Assembly: GCA_041748075.1 (NCBI GenBank)
Contig: JBGTDX010000105.1
Location: 124,001-188,000, forward strand
DNA: 64,000 bases
Source: JBGSYJ01 sp041748075
Lineage (GTDB): Bacteria > Acidobacteriota > Thermoanaerobaculia > Gp7-AA8
Reading direction: 5' to 3'
The stretch's first letter is position 1, and every line of letters starts with the position of its first letter. The translations under genes were made by a program, and so were the position numbers. The notes beneath the pieces were generated by a model that searched no databases, had not been told where the DNA came from, and saw only the letters and a program-made list of their open reading frames with translations. Below are positions 44,770 to 53,687 of this stretch, one piece after another.

Positions 44770-45537
44770 ATGCGTAAAGTCACGAGCGTTACGGCGGCTG
44801 TGATCGCGTCAGCGGTTCTGACCACGGCTGCAGCGTCCGCTGAAGCCGCACTTCCGAAGCCCGAAGAGTTTCAATACTCGTGGCGCCTGCGTGGTGCGCT
44901 CTCCTGGATTGCGAGTCTCAAGTTTCCCACCTCGGGCGTAGGCGAATTGAAGACCGTGGCGCTTCCGGAGTCCGGATCGATCCAGACCCAGTTGCTCATC
45001 ACGACTCCCGCCGGCCGCGACGGCTTCTACGTGTACCGTTCCGAGATCGATCCGGCGACGAACACGACCCTGGTCAGCTATACCGGGTACGAGTGGGGTG
45101 ACAAGAGGAAAAACGAGCAGACCTTCTTCGACTATGTGAAACGCCTCTTGAGAATCAGGAAGCAGGACAAGGAAAAGGTCAGCAATGAGGTTCTGCCGCT
45201 GCCGGGGAACGGACGCGCGATGAAAGACGTGCTCACGAGCATCTACTACCTGCGTCAGAACGCAGACAACATCAAGGGCCCCGTGCCTTTCGACGTGTTC
45301 TCGGACGGAAAGATCTATCCCGTGGTCTTCACGCCGGGCGCGAGCGCTGTTCTGGACGTCAACGGACAGAAGATCAGCAGCCGCGTTTTCGTGATCACGG
45401 CAGCCCCGGGACAGTCAAGAAAGTTTCCGGGCAGCGTAAAAGTCTGGCTGTCGACTGATTCCCGCCACATCCCACTCCGGATCGAAGTGCAGCGAAGTCT
45501 CGCAGCCCTTCAGCTCGATCTCGTCGCGATCCGCTAA
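44770..45537 (+). CDS. DUF3108-like secreted protein
   Basis: A 255-aa exported protein with signal MRKVTSVTAAVIASAVLTTA. The conserved later part is VLPLPGNGRAMKDVLTSIYYLR, then VPFDVFSDGKIYPVVFTPG and SVKVWLSTDSRHIPLRIEVQ, which matches the DUF3108 layout (LPGNGxDVLxxxYYLR...WLSxDxxxxPVRIE). The function of the family is not known, but it is periplasmic and often near cell-envelope genes. The start is an ATG after GGGAGGGG, a strong Shine-Dalgarno. Confidence 0.8.
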   Translation: MRKVTSVTAAVIASAVLTTAAASAEAALPKPEEFQYSWRLRGALSWIASLKFPTSGVGELKTVALPESGSIQTQLLITTPAGRDGFYVYRSEIDPATNTTLVSYTGYEWGDKRKNEQTFFDYVKRLLRIRKQDKEKVSNEVLPLPGNGRAMKDVLTSIYYLRQNADNIKGPVPFDVFSDGKIYPVVFTPGASAVLDVNGQKISSRVFVITAAPGQSRKFPGSVKVWLSTDSRHIPLRIEVQRSLAALQLDLVAIR

Positions 45538-45635
45538 GTGCCGTATCTCGAACGCTGACCGTGCCTCGCTTCAGGGGTCATATCAGTGTTCACCCTCGAA
45601 TGAACGTGCGGCCTCGCGCGAGCACTGACCAGAAG

Positions 45636-46052
45636 TCAGATGCTGCTGTAGGAACCGGCGGGGGTTCCGAGACCGCAGAAGAGACCGACCAGGTCGAGCA
45701 ACTCGGCTACATGGAAGGGTTTCTGGAGAACGGCCGAGGGGACCAGGTCGACGTCGGTGTCGCAGAGCTCGTAGGTGGAGATGATGATCACCGGGCAGTC
45801 CTTGCGCTGCTCCCTGTACCAGCGAAGCCACTGCCGCCCATCCATGTTCGGCATGATCACGTCGAGAATCAGAAGCATGATGTCGGGATTCTCGTCGATG
45901 AGCGTGATGGCCTTATCGCCATCGGGAGCGGTCAACACCTGGAACCCGTACGGGGTGAGAAGGTCACGATACGAGGCGAGCAGCTTCGCATCCCCATCGA
46001 TGATGAGGAGTTTACGAAGGTTGACCGGGGCTCTTCGCATGCGCATGACCAA
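45636..46052 (-). CDS. Single-domain response regulator
   Basis: A 138-aa receiver domain: acidic pair in LLIIDGDAKLL, phospho-acceptor Asp in LLILDVIMPNMDGRQW, Thr/Ser in VIIISTYEL and Lys in LQKPFHVAELL. There is no output domain, so it acts through protein contact. No histidine kinase or CheA is next to it. It starts at GTG/ATG near 46052; ATG 46046 and ATG 46040 are alternatives. The final GLFCGLGTPAGSYSSI tail is unusual and has no known role. Confidence 0.88.
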   Translation of the reverse strand: MVMRMRRAPVNLRKLLIIDGDAKLLASYRDLLTPYGFQVLTAPDGDKAITLIDENPDIMLLILDVIMPNMDGRQWLRWYREQRKDCPVIIISTYELCDTDVDLVPSAVLQKPFHVAELLDLVGLFCGLGTPAGSYSSI

Positions 46053-46151
46053 TATTATTGCACCCTTTTTTCAGTTTTTGACGCAGGTTTCTGATGCTCC
46101 GCGATCACGATTGCAAGGGCTGTACCGGCAAAGCATTGATTACGCAGGGGC

Positions 46152-47189
46152 TCAGAGGCGTCGCCCGGGGAAGATCACTATGCGGTCCTGGTTGTAACGC
46201 AGAGGAAGCAGCTTGCCCTTGTGGATTTCCAGATCCCCAGGCAGTGTCACGTGCAGCTGCGCCCCGCCTGTGATCATGCCGCGCATATGCCATCGTCCCT
46301 CTGAAAAGTTCGCTTCCTCGATCCCGAAAATGAGATCGGAGTCTTCGCCCTTTCGCACAATGGAGAACTGATCGGCCCGGATGATCGCCGTCCCGGGACC
46401 ATCCGGGGTGCCGGGCGCGTCCCACTGCCCGATCATCGAGTCGGCCTTCCCGTTGCGCACCGTCACTTCGAGCAGATTGCTCACGCCGAAAGCGGCCGCA
46501 GTCGTGGGGGAGGCTGGACGCGCGTGAAGCTCCTGAGGGATGCCGCTCTGTATCACGGCTCCTTCGTGAAGCACGACCGCTCGATCGCAGTATCCCGTCT
46601 CACGACCTGCGGATATCTCGCTGATCACCGTGGTTCCCATGACCCTCAGGCTGCGGTAGAGCCGGTCAGCGAGATCGGGCAGCTCTCCGGGGGAGGCACC
46701 TTCCAGTACGCGTTCCGCCAGGAGAATTGCGGGGTGCAGCGCTTCGATCACCGCAAGGCGCAGACGAAGCTGCTCTCCGGTGGAAAGAGTCCGGTACCTT
46801 CGATCACCGAGTGATCCGAGAGACCAGTTTTCGGTGATGAGTTCCAGCTCGCGAAGCCGATCCTCACGATCGAGAGTTCGTGTGTTCAGCGCTGCGACGA
46901 GCCAGTGCGTTACCGACCATCGCGCAGGATAAATCGGGTCGCGCCCGACGCTGAGAATCGGTCGGCGGGAGGCCCGCAGACTCGTAATGTCCCGCGTCCC
47001 CAACATGATGCGGCCGCCGTCCGGGGAGAGAGCTCCCCCGAGCAAACCTATCAGGGTCGTCTTGCCGCCACCAGCAGGTCCTGTAAGAGCCGTATGTGTA
47101 TTGCGATCGAAACTGAGATCCAGTCCTGTAATCTCGAACGATGAGTTTCTGTAGCGAAACGCAATGCCGTCCAGTCTCAGCTCGAGCAT
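46152..47189 (-). CDS. ABC ATPase of CUT1/spermidine type with degenerate catalytic motifs
   Basis: A 345-aa ATP-binding protein with C-terminal TOBE-like domain (GTAIIRADQFSIVRKGE, then MITGGAQLHVTLPGD). Walker A is intact (GPAGGGKTT, 37-45), as is an LSTGEQ signature. Walker B reads AILLAERVL: the Mg-binding Asp is Ala (A158), with the Glu kept. The Q-loop Gln is lost (ILSVGRDPIYP), and the H-loop His is lost (VISEISAGRE). No permease or binding-protein gene is adjacent. ATP may bind but turnover is likely weak or nil. It has an ATG 47189 with GAGCTGA upstream. Confidence 0.85.
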   Translation of the reverse strand: MLELRLDGIAFRYRNSSFEITGLDLSFDRNTHTALTGPAGGGKTTLIGLLGGALSPDGGRIMLGTRDITSLRASRRPILSVGRDPIYPARWSVTHWLVAALNTRTLDREDRLRELELITENWSLGSLGDRRYRTLSTGEQLRLRLAVIEALHPAILLAERVLEGASPGELPDLADRLYRSLRVMGTTVISEISAGRETGYCDRAVVLHEGAVIQSGIPQELHARPASPTTAAAFGVSNLLEVTVRNGKADSMIGQWDAPGTPDGPGTAIIRADQFSIVRKGEDSDLIFGIEEANFSEGRWHMRGMITGGAQLHVTLPGDLEIHKGKLLPLRYNQDRIVIFPGRRL

Positions 47190-47248
47190 GGCTCGAATTC
47201 TTGCACAGGAATGGCCGAGTGGCGCGGAGACGTTGGAGACGGATCGAG

Positions 47249-47695
47249 CTAACGGGGGTTACGTCTCTGTTCCTGCCTTCGCGCAGCTCCCTCGCGGACG
47301 TTCAACACTCGCCGGAACCGGTTCCACTGCTCCGCGGTGAGCTCGGCCCTCATATCGACCAGCAGAAGCAGCTCTCTCTCGAACAGATCGGACCGCGCAC
47401 TGCCGACTCTCTTCGCAGCCTGCTGGATCGCCTCGCGGTCGAGTTGCTGGCGATCCAGTTCCGAGCGGAGGTCGATGCTTCGCTTCTGCACTTCGGCACG
47501 CAAGTCGATCAGCCCGTCAGCATGCCTCCGGAAGACGTTGTCGAGCCTGGTCTGCTGCTGAGGCGTCAGATTGAGCTGCCGAACGATCTCCGGCCGATTC
47601 CACCACTTGCCCTGCGGCAGGCTCTCCTGAGCGCAGACCGGCGGCATGATCGCGAGAAACAACAGCGGCATCGCAATCCTCGGGAGGAGCTTCAA
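47249..47695 (-). CDS. Spy/CpxP-like periplasmic protein
   Basis: A 148-aa exported helical protein. The signal is LLPRIAMPLLFLAIMPPVCA, then NLTPQQQTRLDNVFRRHADG, a LTxxQ motif of Spy/CpxP and zinc-resistance proteins, followed by helices LRAEVQKRSIDLRSELD and LTAEQWNRFRRVLN (second LTxEQ). Spy-type proteins are ATP-independent chaperones or sensors of envelope stress. The start is TTG 47695, whose TTGA overlaps the anti-sigma stop; AGAGG lies 5-6 bases upstream. It is the third gene of the ECF-sigma operon. Confidence 0.8.
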   Translation of the reverse strand: MKLLPRIAMPLLFLAIMPPVCAQESLPQGKWWNRPEIVRQLNLTPQQQTRLDNVFRRHADGLIDLRAEVQKRSIDLRSELDRQQLDREAIQQAAKRVGSARSDLFERELLLLVDMRAELTAEQWNRFRRVLNVREGAARRQEQRRNPR

Positions 47696-48234
47696 AGTGT
47701 GCCTCTGGGATCGCTGGCAGGTTCCGTCGTCCACGTTTCCCATTCGACCGCGCCACGGAACGGGCTGAGCTCCTCCGAGCTCCATGGATCATTCAGTGCG
47801 CGCAACTCCTGGAACACATCTGCAGCAGCATCGATGTCCGGCTCAGCCTGTTTCTGTTCGACGAGCACGTCTGATGCGCCCTGGGTCGCTGGATCGGCCG
47901 CGGAATACTCCCGGACCAGTACAACCCCCGAGACCATGATCAGCAACATTGCAGCAACGGCGAGCAACTTCCCGATCGCCGGCTTCCGGGCAACCTGCCG
48001 CGGTTGCGACTGAATTTTCCGCATGATCGAGAATCGCTGGCGGTCCCAGAAGGTCGCGGGCTTCTGTTCGATGCTGCTGCAGGAGACCTCAGCCGACGAC
48101 CGAAGCTTCTTCTGGAGGCTGTCGTACTTTGACATGCATTCCCGGCACGCGGAGAGGTGCTTATGGACAGGTATCAACGCCTCAGGCGGGAGATAGTGAA
48201 CTTCGAGCAGATCGACTTCTGTGTAGTGCTTCAT
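47692..48234 (-). CDS. Zinc-finger transmembrane anti-sigma factor
   Basis: A 180-aa protein. The ZAS-type zinc motif HLSACRECMSKYD (H26, C30, C33) lies near the N-terminus, inside the cytoplasmic sigma-binding part. A transmembrane helix is at about 88-107 (IGKLLAVAAMLLIMVSGVVL) and a periplasmic acidic tail follows. It should hold the cognate ECF sigma inactive until an envelope signal releases it. It overlaps the sigma gene by 4 bp (ATGA) and the Spy-like gene by TTGA, so all three are translationally coupled. Confidence 0.9.
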   Translation of the reverse strand: MKHYTEVDLLEVHYLPPEALIPVHKHLSACRECMSKYDSLQKKLRSSAEVSCSSIEQKPATFWDRQRFSIMRKIQSQPRQVARKPAIGKLLAVAAMLLIMVSGVVLVREYSAADPATQGASDVLVEQKQAEPDIDAAADVFQELRALNDPWSSEELSPFRGAVEWETWTTEPASDPRGTL

Positions 48235-48860
48235 TTCGACCGTCCTCGCGACACGCGCCCCGGCGCGAGCCAGCCCGACAGCTCCCGCCTGACCTTGTGC
48301 ACGGCTCGGAAGAGGTGTGCCCTGACCGTCCCGGAACGAAGACCGAGAGACGTGGCGATCTCTTCCAGCGAGAGCTGTTCATAGTGTCGCAGTCTGAAAA
48401 TCATTTTCTGTTGTCCCGACAGGGATTCTATCGCGTGCTCGATGGCGTCATGAAGCTGGTGCGAAATGACCTCCCGTTCCGCATCCGGTCTCCCATCCTC
48501 AGGCTCGAATCTCATGCCCTCATCGCCCCGCTGGTTGGTGCCGAACAATGGAACCCAGCGGCGGGCCCGGAGAGAATCGCGGGAGCGGTTGATTGCGATT
48601 CGCGTCAGCCACGTCTCGAAGCAGGACCGCGCCTCGAACCGCGCGAGATGCATGTACCCCTGTACGAAGGTGTCCTGGGTCACCAGGTCTGCCTCCATTT
48701 CGTCGCGAACGATGGCAAAGGCTACCCGGAAGATCTTCTTCTGAAATCGCGCCACGAGCGCGCCAAACGCCGCCTCATCGCCCGCAAGGGTCGAAGCGAT
48801 CAACTCGCTGTCCGAGGGCTCCTGGGCAGATGGTTCCAATCGCAACGTCACCACGTTCAC
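48231..48860 (-). CDS. ECF-family RNA polymerase sigma factor
   Basis: A 209-aa sigma factor with region 2 (GDEAAFGALVARFQKKIFRV, then DLVTQDTFVQGYMHLARFE) and region 4 (IESLSGQQKMIFRLRHYEQ, then LSLEEIATSLGLRSGTVRAH). Region 4 carries the promoter-recognition HTH; there is no region 3. The GTG/ATG start is close to 48860. It heads the sigma, anti-sigma, Spy-like operon and probably directs envelope-stress genes; autoregulation is usual but I saw no clear AAC-type -35. Confidence 0.92.
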   Translation of the reverse strand: MNVVTLRLEPSAQEPSDSELIASTLAGDEAAFGALVARFQKKIFRVAFAIVRDEMEADLVTQDTFVQGYMHLARFEARSCFETWLTRIAINRSRDSLRARRWVPLFGTNQRGDEGMRFEPEDGRPDAEREVISHQLHDAIEHAIESLSGQQKMIFRLRHYEQLSLEEIATSLGLRSGTVRAHLFRAVHKVRRELSGWLAPGRVSRGRSK

Positions 48861-48971
48861 TATTGTATGTGACGGGCAGGAAGGGCATTTCGTTTACAGG
48901 GGTCCCCGTTCCGGGTCTGGAAAATTACGTCCCGACGGCGAGTACGTCAGGTCAGGTCCCCATGGTCCGCA

Positions 48972-51900
48972 TTACTTTTCCATCCAGACGTCGTGGAAGC
49001 GCACGGGTGGGGGAACAAGATACGTGCGGACGCCCCGAACGTCGGGTTTGTGAATCAGAAAGAAGCGGTCGTGGAAGAGGTAGACCATCGGAGCCTCTTC
49101 CATGCTTATCCGGTTGAGCTGCTGATAGATCTTCGTCCGCTGCTCGATATCGTTGGTCTGGCGCGCTTCCTGGATCTGCGCGTCGATCTCGTCGCTCTTG
49201 TAGTTCATGCCCCAGATCGAGCGGGATTCCGTGTGGAAGAACATGTAGAAGAAATTGTCGGCATCCGGAAAATCAGCGTACCAGTTGCCGGCGAACAGGG
49301 AGTTGTGTCCTGGCGTCTTGATGTGTTCCCTCGCGTCTGCGACCGAGTGTTGCGAGACCTCGACGCGGATTCCGACCGCAGCCAGGTCCTCGATGATCAG
49401 CGGGATCTGTCCGGAGTTGTAGAACTCGTCCGTGTCCCAGGTCCAGTACTCCATCTTGAAGCCGTTCGCATGCCCCGCCTGCCGCAGTAGGGACCTGGCC
49501 TTCTCGGGATCATAGCTGTAGCCTCGGAGGCCGGGATCGTAACCGAGCAGTCCGGGCGGAAGCACGGACTGGGCGATGACTCCCAGTCCGGAGAAAATCT
49601 GTTCGTTGAGCTGCTGCCTGTTGATGGCGTAGCTGACCGCCTGACGGACCGTGCGGTCATTGAACGGAGCGGTCGAAGAGTCATAGCTGACGTACGAGGT
49701 GTGCATCTGGACGGTGTCGAGCAGAAACGGAGCGAACCTCTGGTCCCTTCTCAGTTCGTCCGCGACCTTGAGCGGGATGCCCGAAGCCAAATCGAGCTCG
49801 CCTCGAAGGAATGCGTCGGCTACATCCTTTGAAGTCTTGAGGTCCAGCCTGAAATCGAGCTCTTCGAGATGAGGCGTTTTCGGCAGGTAATAGTGCGGGT
49901 TTCTGCGCAGCCTGACGATTTGATCTTCCCGCGCTTCTTCGATCATGAATGGCCCGGCACCGACTGCATGGGAGCGGAAGCGGTCTTCGTCTCGAGTTTC
50001 CTCGACAGGAAGAATTCCGGCTTCCGGAAGCGAGAGGAGAAGAAGGAAGAAGGCCAGAGGAGCCCGGAGTGTGATCTCGACCGTGTGATCATCGACGACC
50101 CTAAGTCCCTCACAAGTGCTCGCACGGCCCCCGATGACGTCCTCGGCTCCGAGGATGTCGCGAAGAATCCACTGTCCAGGTGAATCCAACTGAGGAGACA
50201 TCAGGCGGAGAAAGCTGTCGCGAACGTCGTCGGCGGTAACCGCGCGGCCATTGTGAAACGAGGCATTCGGACGCAGATGAAACCGGTAGAGCGTCCCCTG
50301 CTCGAGCACTTCCCAGGATGCTGCGAGGCCCGGCATCAGCTCGGCGCCTTCGCCGAACTGGACGAGATTCTCGTGAACAGGTTTGTTGAGATATCCGAGG
50401 GCCATGAACTGGCAGAAGGCGGGATCGAAGGTGAGCCTCGTTGGAAGAACAACCGCGGTGGTGAGTCGTCCGCCGGCTGTCGCTGCGGGGAGCTTGAACT
50501 TCTGAAGCTCCTGTGAAAGCAGAGACGACTCGTGGCGCAGCGTTCCGGCCATCTGGTTGAGATCCGAAACGCTGAAGTTGCTCTCGCGCGTGCCCTGCTG
50601 AATGGCTTCCATGGAGGTCACGATCGCCGCGCTCTCGCTTGCGAGAACCGCGGTCGACTCTGCGACGGTCGCCACATTCGACATGATGTTTTCCATCGCC
50701 TGGCTGATCGATCTGCTTCCTGTGGCTTGTTCGTTCATCGCGCGTTTGAGGTGCTTGGTGTAGTCGCGCACACGGCTTGCCTGTTCACCGATCGTTGCGG
50801 AGGTCTGAGACTGCTGCTGTGTAGCGGCGGCAGTCTGCTGCACCATGCGCGTGACTTCCTCAATCGCGGCCGTGGCAGTCTGGCTACCCCGGCCCTGCTC
50901 CTCGGTTGCTTTCGCGATCTCGGAGATCGACTCACGGGATCGGGCTGTCAGCTCGAGGATCTTGTCGAGCAGTTGCTCTGCTCGGGCGGTGAGCTCGACG
51001 CCGTCGCCCACGCGCTCGGTGCTGAGCGTCATCTGTCCCGCAGCCTGATTCACGCCTCGCTGCACATTCTGAATGATGGTTCGGATCTCGTCGGTGGAGA
51101 CCGAGGTTCTCTCGGAGAGGTCGCGGATCTCGTCGGCGACGACGGCGAATCCGCGGCCGCGGTCGCCTGCCTGCGCTGCGATGATCGCGGCGTTCAGAGC
51201 GAGCAGATTGGTCTGACGCGCGATGTCGTCGATCACCCGGATGATCTCGCCAATTTCCTCGGAGCGTTCACCGAGTGTATTGAGCGACGTCTGCGCCTCT
51301 TCCACCGACGCCTTGATCTTCTGCATCCCCTGCACAGTTCCGAGGACGGCGTCGCGGCCTTCCGTGGCGGAACCCTCGACCAGGCGCGCGAGCTCGGAGG
51401 AGTTCTGCGCCGAGCGTCCGATCTCGGCGGTGATCGAGTTCATCTCGACCATCGTCGTCGCCGTCTGGACAGCAAACGACGAGAAGCTCTCCGTATTGCT
51501 CGCCACCTCGTGAATTGAAGCGATCATCTCCTCGATCGCCGCCGCGGTCTGCTCGACGAACTCCGAGAGCGTGTCGGCAATGCGTCCGACTTCTTCGATG
51601 CTGGCCGCCATTTCCAGGATCGATGCCGACGTCTCCTCGGCATTCTGGGATAGGTCTTCGATGCTCTTCTGGACCGCGTTGATCGATTGGTCGATCTGAC
51701 TCACGGACGCAGTGGTCGCTTCCGTCGAGCGCAACTGAGTCGCGGCACTCCTGGCCAGAGTGCGCGAGCGATTGCTGACCTGCTCGCTCACCGCATGAAC
51801 GTCCGTGGCGAGCTGAGAGAAGCGGCGAATCGTGCGCTCGAGGCTCAACAGCAAGGCTCGGACCGCCGAGGCCATCTCCGGAGCGCCGGCAGCGGATGAG

Positions 51901-52142
51901 ATCTGGCGATCGGTGAATGTCAGATCGCCTGCTGTGATCTTGTGGAGCAGATCGACGGGAGCGTCGACTCCCGGAGCGCCCCGTTCGGTCCGCCTGCCGA
52001 GAAACGAAGGAACGAATACGGCGGCCGCGCCCGCGATCAGGATGATCCAGAAACCTGCTTCGCCGGGCTGGACGATGAACGCGACGACCGCCGCAAACAG
52101 AAGTGTCGTCACAAGGGGGACGACCCACCATCCCTGTCCCAT
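48972..52142 (-). CDS. Fusion of a methyl-accepting chemotaxis signalling domain with a family-5 solute-binding domain
   Basis: A 1056-aa single chain. Residues 5-24 and 31-50 are two transmembrane helices separated by only about six residues, so there is no periplasmic ligand domain. Residues 62-75 resemble a HAMP end (DLLHKITAGDLTF). A long coiled coil (about 105-550) has the MCP hairpin tip at 303-340 (DDIARQTNLLALNAAIIAAQ, then GRGFAVVADEIRDLSERT). Residues about 558-1056 form a complete family-5 (Dpp/Opp-type) binding domain: VTADDVRDSFLRLMSP, WILRDILGAEDVI, VGAGPFMIEE and FNDRTVRQAVSYAINRQQL. It lacks a signal peptide. By topology that domain is cytoplasmic. No CheA, CheW or transporter gene is adjacent. 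The start is ATG 52142; GTG 52163 is possible. Confidence 0.9.
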   Translation of the reverse strand: MGQGWWVVPLVTTLLFAAVVAFIVQPGEAGFWIILIAGAAAVFVPSFLGRRTERGAPGVDAPVDLLHKITAGDLTFTDRQISSAAGAPEMASAVRALLLSLERTIRRFSQLATDVHAVSEQVSNRSRTLARSAATQLRSTEATTASVSQIDQSINAVQKSIEDLSQNAEETSASILEMAASIEEVGRIADTLSEFVEQTAAAIEEMIASIHEVASNTESFSSFAVQTATTMVEMNSITAEIGRSAQNSSELARLVEGSATEGRDAVLGTVQGMQKIKASVEEAQTSLNTLGERSEEIGEIIRVIDDIARQTNLLALNAAIIAAQAGDRGRGFAVVADEIRDLSERTSVSTDEIRTIIQNVQRGVNQAAGQMTLSTERVGDGVELTARAEQLLDKILELTARSRESISEIAKATEEQGRGSQTATAAIEEVTRMVQQTAAATQQQSQTSATIGEQASRVRDYTKHLKRAMNEQATGSRSISQAMENIMSNVATVAESTAVLASESAAIVTSMEAIQQGTRESNFSVSDLNQMAGTLRHESSLLSQELQKFKLPAATAGGRLTTAVVLPTRLTFDPAFCQFMALGYLNKPVHENLVQFGEGAELMPGLAASWEVLEQGTLYRFHLRPNASFHNGRAVTADDVRDSFLRLMSPQLDSPGQWILRDILGAEDVIGGRASTCEGLRVVDDHTVEITLRAPLAFFLLLLSLPEAGILPVEETRDEDRFRSHAVGAGPFMIEEAREDQIVRLRRNPHYYLPKTPHLEELDFRLDLKTSKDVADAFLRGELDLASGIPLKVADELRRDQRFAPFLLDTVQMHTSYVSYDSSTAPFNDRTVRQAVSYAINRQQLNEQIFSGLGVIAQSVLPPGLLGYDPGLRGYSYDPEKARSLLRQAGHANGFKMEYWTWDTDEFYNSGQIPLIIEDLAAVGIRVEVSQHSVADAREHIKTPGHNSLFAGNWYADFPDADNFFYMFFHTESRSIWGMNYKSDEIDAQIQEARQTNDIEQRTKIYQQLNRISMEEAPMVYLFHDRFFLIHKPDVRGVRTYLVPPPVRFHDVWMEK

Positions 52143-52189
52143 GGGCTCAGGCCTGTTGACCACTAAGCGGATGCTAACATACGGAGGGG

Positions 52190-52217
52190 AGTAGACAGTA
52201 CACAGTAGAGAGTAGAT
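52190..52217. repeat. Heptanucleotide tandem repeat (AGTAGAC family)
   Basis: Four consecutive 7-base units: AGTAGAC, AGTACAC, AGTAGAG, AGTAGAT. They lie between the divergent MCP-SBP and prenyl-synthase genes. Same 7-base periodicity as the other repeats in the window, different motif. Confidence 0.7.
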
Positions 52218-52264
52218 GGTACAAGCGCGGCAAGCGATCTGAGCTTCGCCGTATTGTCCGGGAC

Positions 52265-53161
52265 GTGTGCGGTCAGGCCAGCCCTTTGAACGATTACTTC
52301 GGCGCACGACGTAAATCGATTGACGATCATCTCGCCGGCCTTGCCCGCCGCGCGGTCGCGCCGTCCACCCTTGCCCTGGCTCTGGAATCTGCAATCGTCT
52401 CGCCGGGCAAGCGCGTGCGGGGGACGCTTCTGATCGCGGCCGGTGAGGCGCTGGGCGCACGATCCGAAAAGCTCCTGGACGCAGCATGCGCGTTCGAGTT
52501 GATTCACACCTGCTCTCTGATCATCGATGATCTGCCCGCGCTGGACGATGCCACGATGCGGCGTGGGGAACGGACGCTCCACAGGCGCGTCGGCGAAGAC
52601 CTGGCGATCCTCTCGGCCTTGGCCCTGCTGAACGAATCGTACGCCCTGATCGCCCGCAACCACTCGATACTGAAACCTCGCCGCTGGCCTCTGGCAACGA
52701 TGATCGAGCGGGTTACCGAAGCGGTTGGCTGGGACGGGACTATCGGAGGCGAAGCTGTCGATCTACACAGTGAAACAGAAAGACTCGACTTCGCCACGCT
52801 CGAGTACATCCACTCGAGAAAGACCGGCGCACTTTTTGTCGCGGCGGCGGTGGCGGGAGGCATGCTGGCAAACACCAACGAAGTCGCGCTCGAGGCGCTC
52901 GCTTCCTACGCGAAGAACCTCGGGCTGGCCTTTCAGATCACCGACGACATCCTCGACGTGACCGCGTCGGCGGAAACTCTCGGCAAGGATGTGGGGAAGG
53001 ATCAGGGCAAGCTGACCTTTGTGAAACTTGCAGGCGTCGAGGGCGCGCGCGAACTGACCGCCGAGCTCATCGATACGTCGCTCGACGCGATTGCGCCGCT
53101 CGGCAGGGGAGCGAGCCACCTGCAGGAGCTGGCGAAGATGGTACGGGATCGTGGCGCTTGA
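52265..53161 (+). CDS. Polyprenyl diphosphate synthase (farnesyl/geranylgeranyl type)
   Basis: A 298-aa all-helical prenyltransferase. First Asp-rich motif is IIDDLPALDDATMRRG (DDx4D, which fits the short-chain bacterial FPP type); second is FQITDDILDVT. Lys/Arg residues at PGKRVRG and Lys-Thr in HSRKTGALFVAAAVAGG are as expected. It elongates IPP and DMAPP. It has GTG 52265 as start after CCGGGACGT. The 3' end is followed by a perfect hairpin. With ispH at 43885, two isoprenoid genes are in the window but not in one operon. Confidence 0.94.
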   Translation: MCGQASPLNDYFGARRKSIDDHLAGLARRAVAPSTLALALESAIVSPGKRVRGTLLIAAGEALGARSEKLLDAACAFELIHTCSLIIDDLPALDDATMRRGERTLHRRVGEDLAILSALALLNESYALIARNHSILKPRRWPLATMIERVTEAVGWDGTIGGEAVDLHSETERLDFATLEYIHSRKTGALFVAAAVAGGMLANTNEVALEALASYAKNLGLAFQITDDILDVTASAETLGKDVGKDQGKLTFVKLAGVEGARELTAELIDTSLDAIAPLGRGASHLQELAKMVRDRGA

Positions 53162-53178
53162 GGATGTCCCCAAAATAC

Positions 53179-53205
53179 AAACGCCACGAATGATTCGTGG
53201 CGTTT
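53179..53205 (+). terminator. Perfect 13-bp hairpin terminator
   Basis: AAACGCCACGAAT (53179-53191) and ATTCGTGGCGTTT (53193-53205) pair perfectly with a single-base centre, 18 bases after the prenyl synthase stop. The GC-rich core flanked by A and T runs on both sides makes it a likely bidirectional rho-independent terminator. Confidence 0.75.
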
Positions 53206-53562
53206 GAGGGCTTGCCCTTCCGTGCCGCCGGCGAGGTTAGCTGTCGGATTCGGGCTGGATGCCCTACGGGCTTTTGGCCCGATTCACCCCGGACGGTGGC
53301 AAGCCGCCGCTAACTGGGTCCCCCGCTCCCCGACGTCGAGGATTAGGCTGGCAAGCCGCCACCGGGCAAACCCGGAACGGCACAGGCAATGTACAGTCGA
53401 AAGCGGGCGAGGTCAAGCGCGCCATCCGAAGGTGAAAGGGGCGAAATTTCGCACGCGCGCCACCGGTTCTGCGGCCTTGCGGGTATAGAGTCAAAGCGTT
53501 GACTCCAGAAAAGTAGTCCGCTATCTTGTCGCGTCTCGCCCGAGACCAAAGCGGTCACTCTC
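53206..53562. other. Gene-free stretch upstream of tRNA-Phe
   Basis: About 360 bases without a supportable gene in either strand. It contains two copies of GGCAAGCCGCC (GTGGCAAGCCGCC and CTGGCAAGCCGCC, about 60 bases apart), a GGGCTTTTGGCCC palindrome-like element and GC-rich repeats. I see no rRNA, 6S, RNase P or SRP signature. The last 60 bases should contain the tRNA promoter. Confidence 0.4.
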
Positions 53563-53638
<76 letters not shown>

Positions 53639-53687
53639 TTTTCCCTCGCCCGGCCGGTTGTGAGTTGTGACCGCCCAACCCCCCGCA

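Noticed and set aside
48972..52487. Start of the MCP-SBP fusion at 52487
   Set aside because: The first 115 codons are Arg/Pro-rich and cross the heptamer repeat and the divergent gene; the membrane helix begins at ATG 52142.
53206..53562. Possible structured RNA upstream of tRNA-Phe
   Set aside because: No consensus of RNase P, 6S, SRP or tmRNA could be matched; only short repeats seen.
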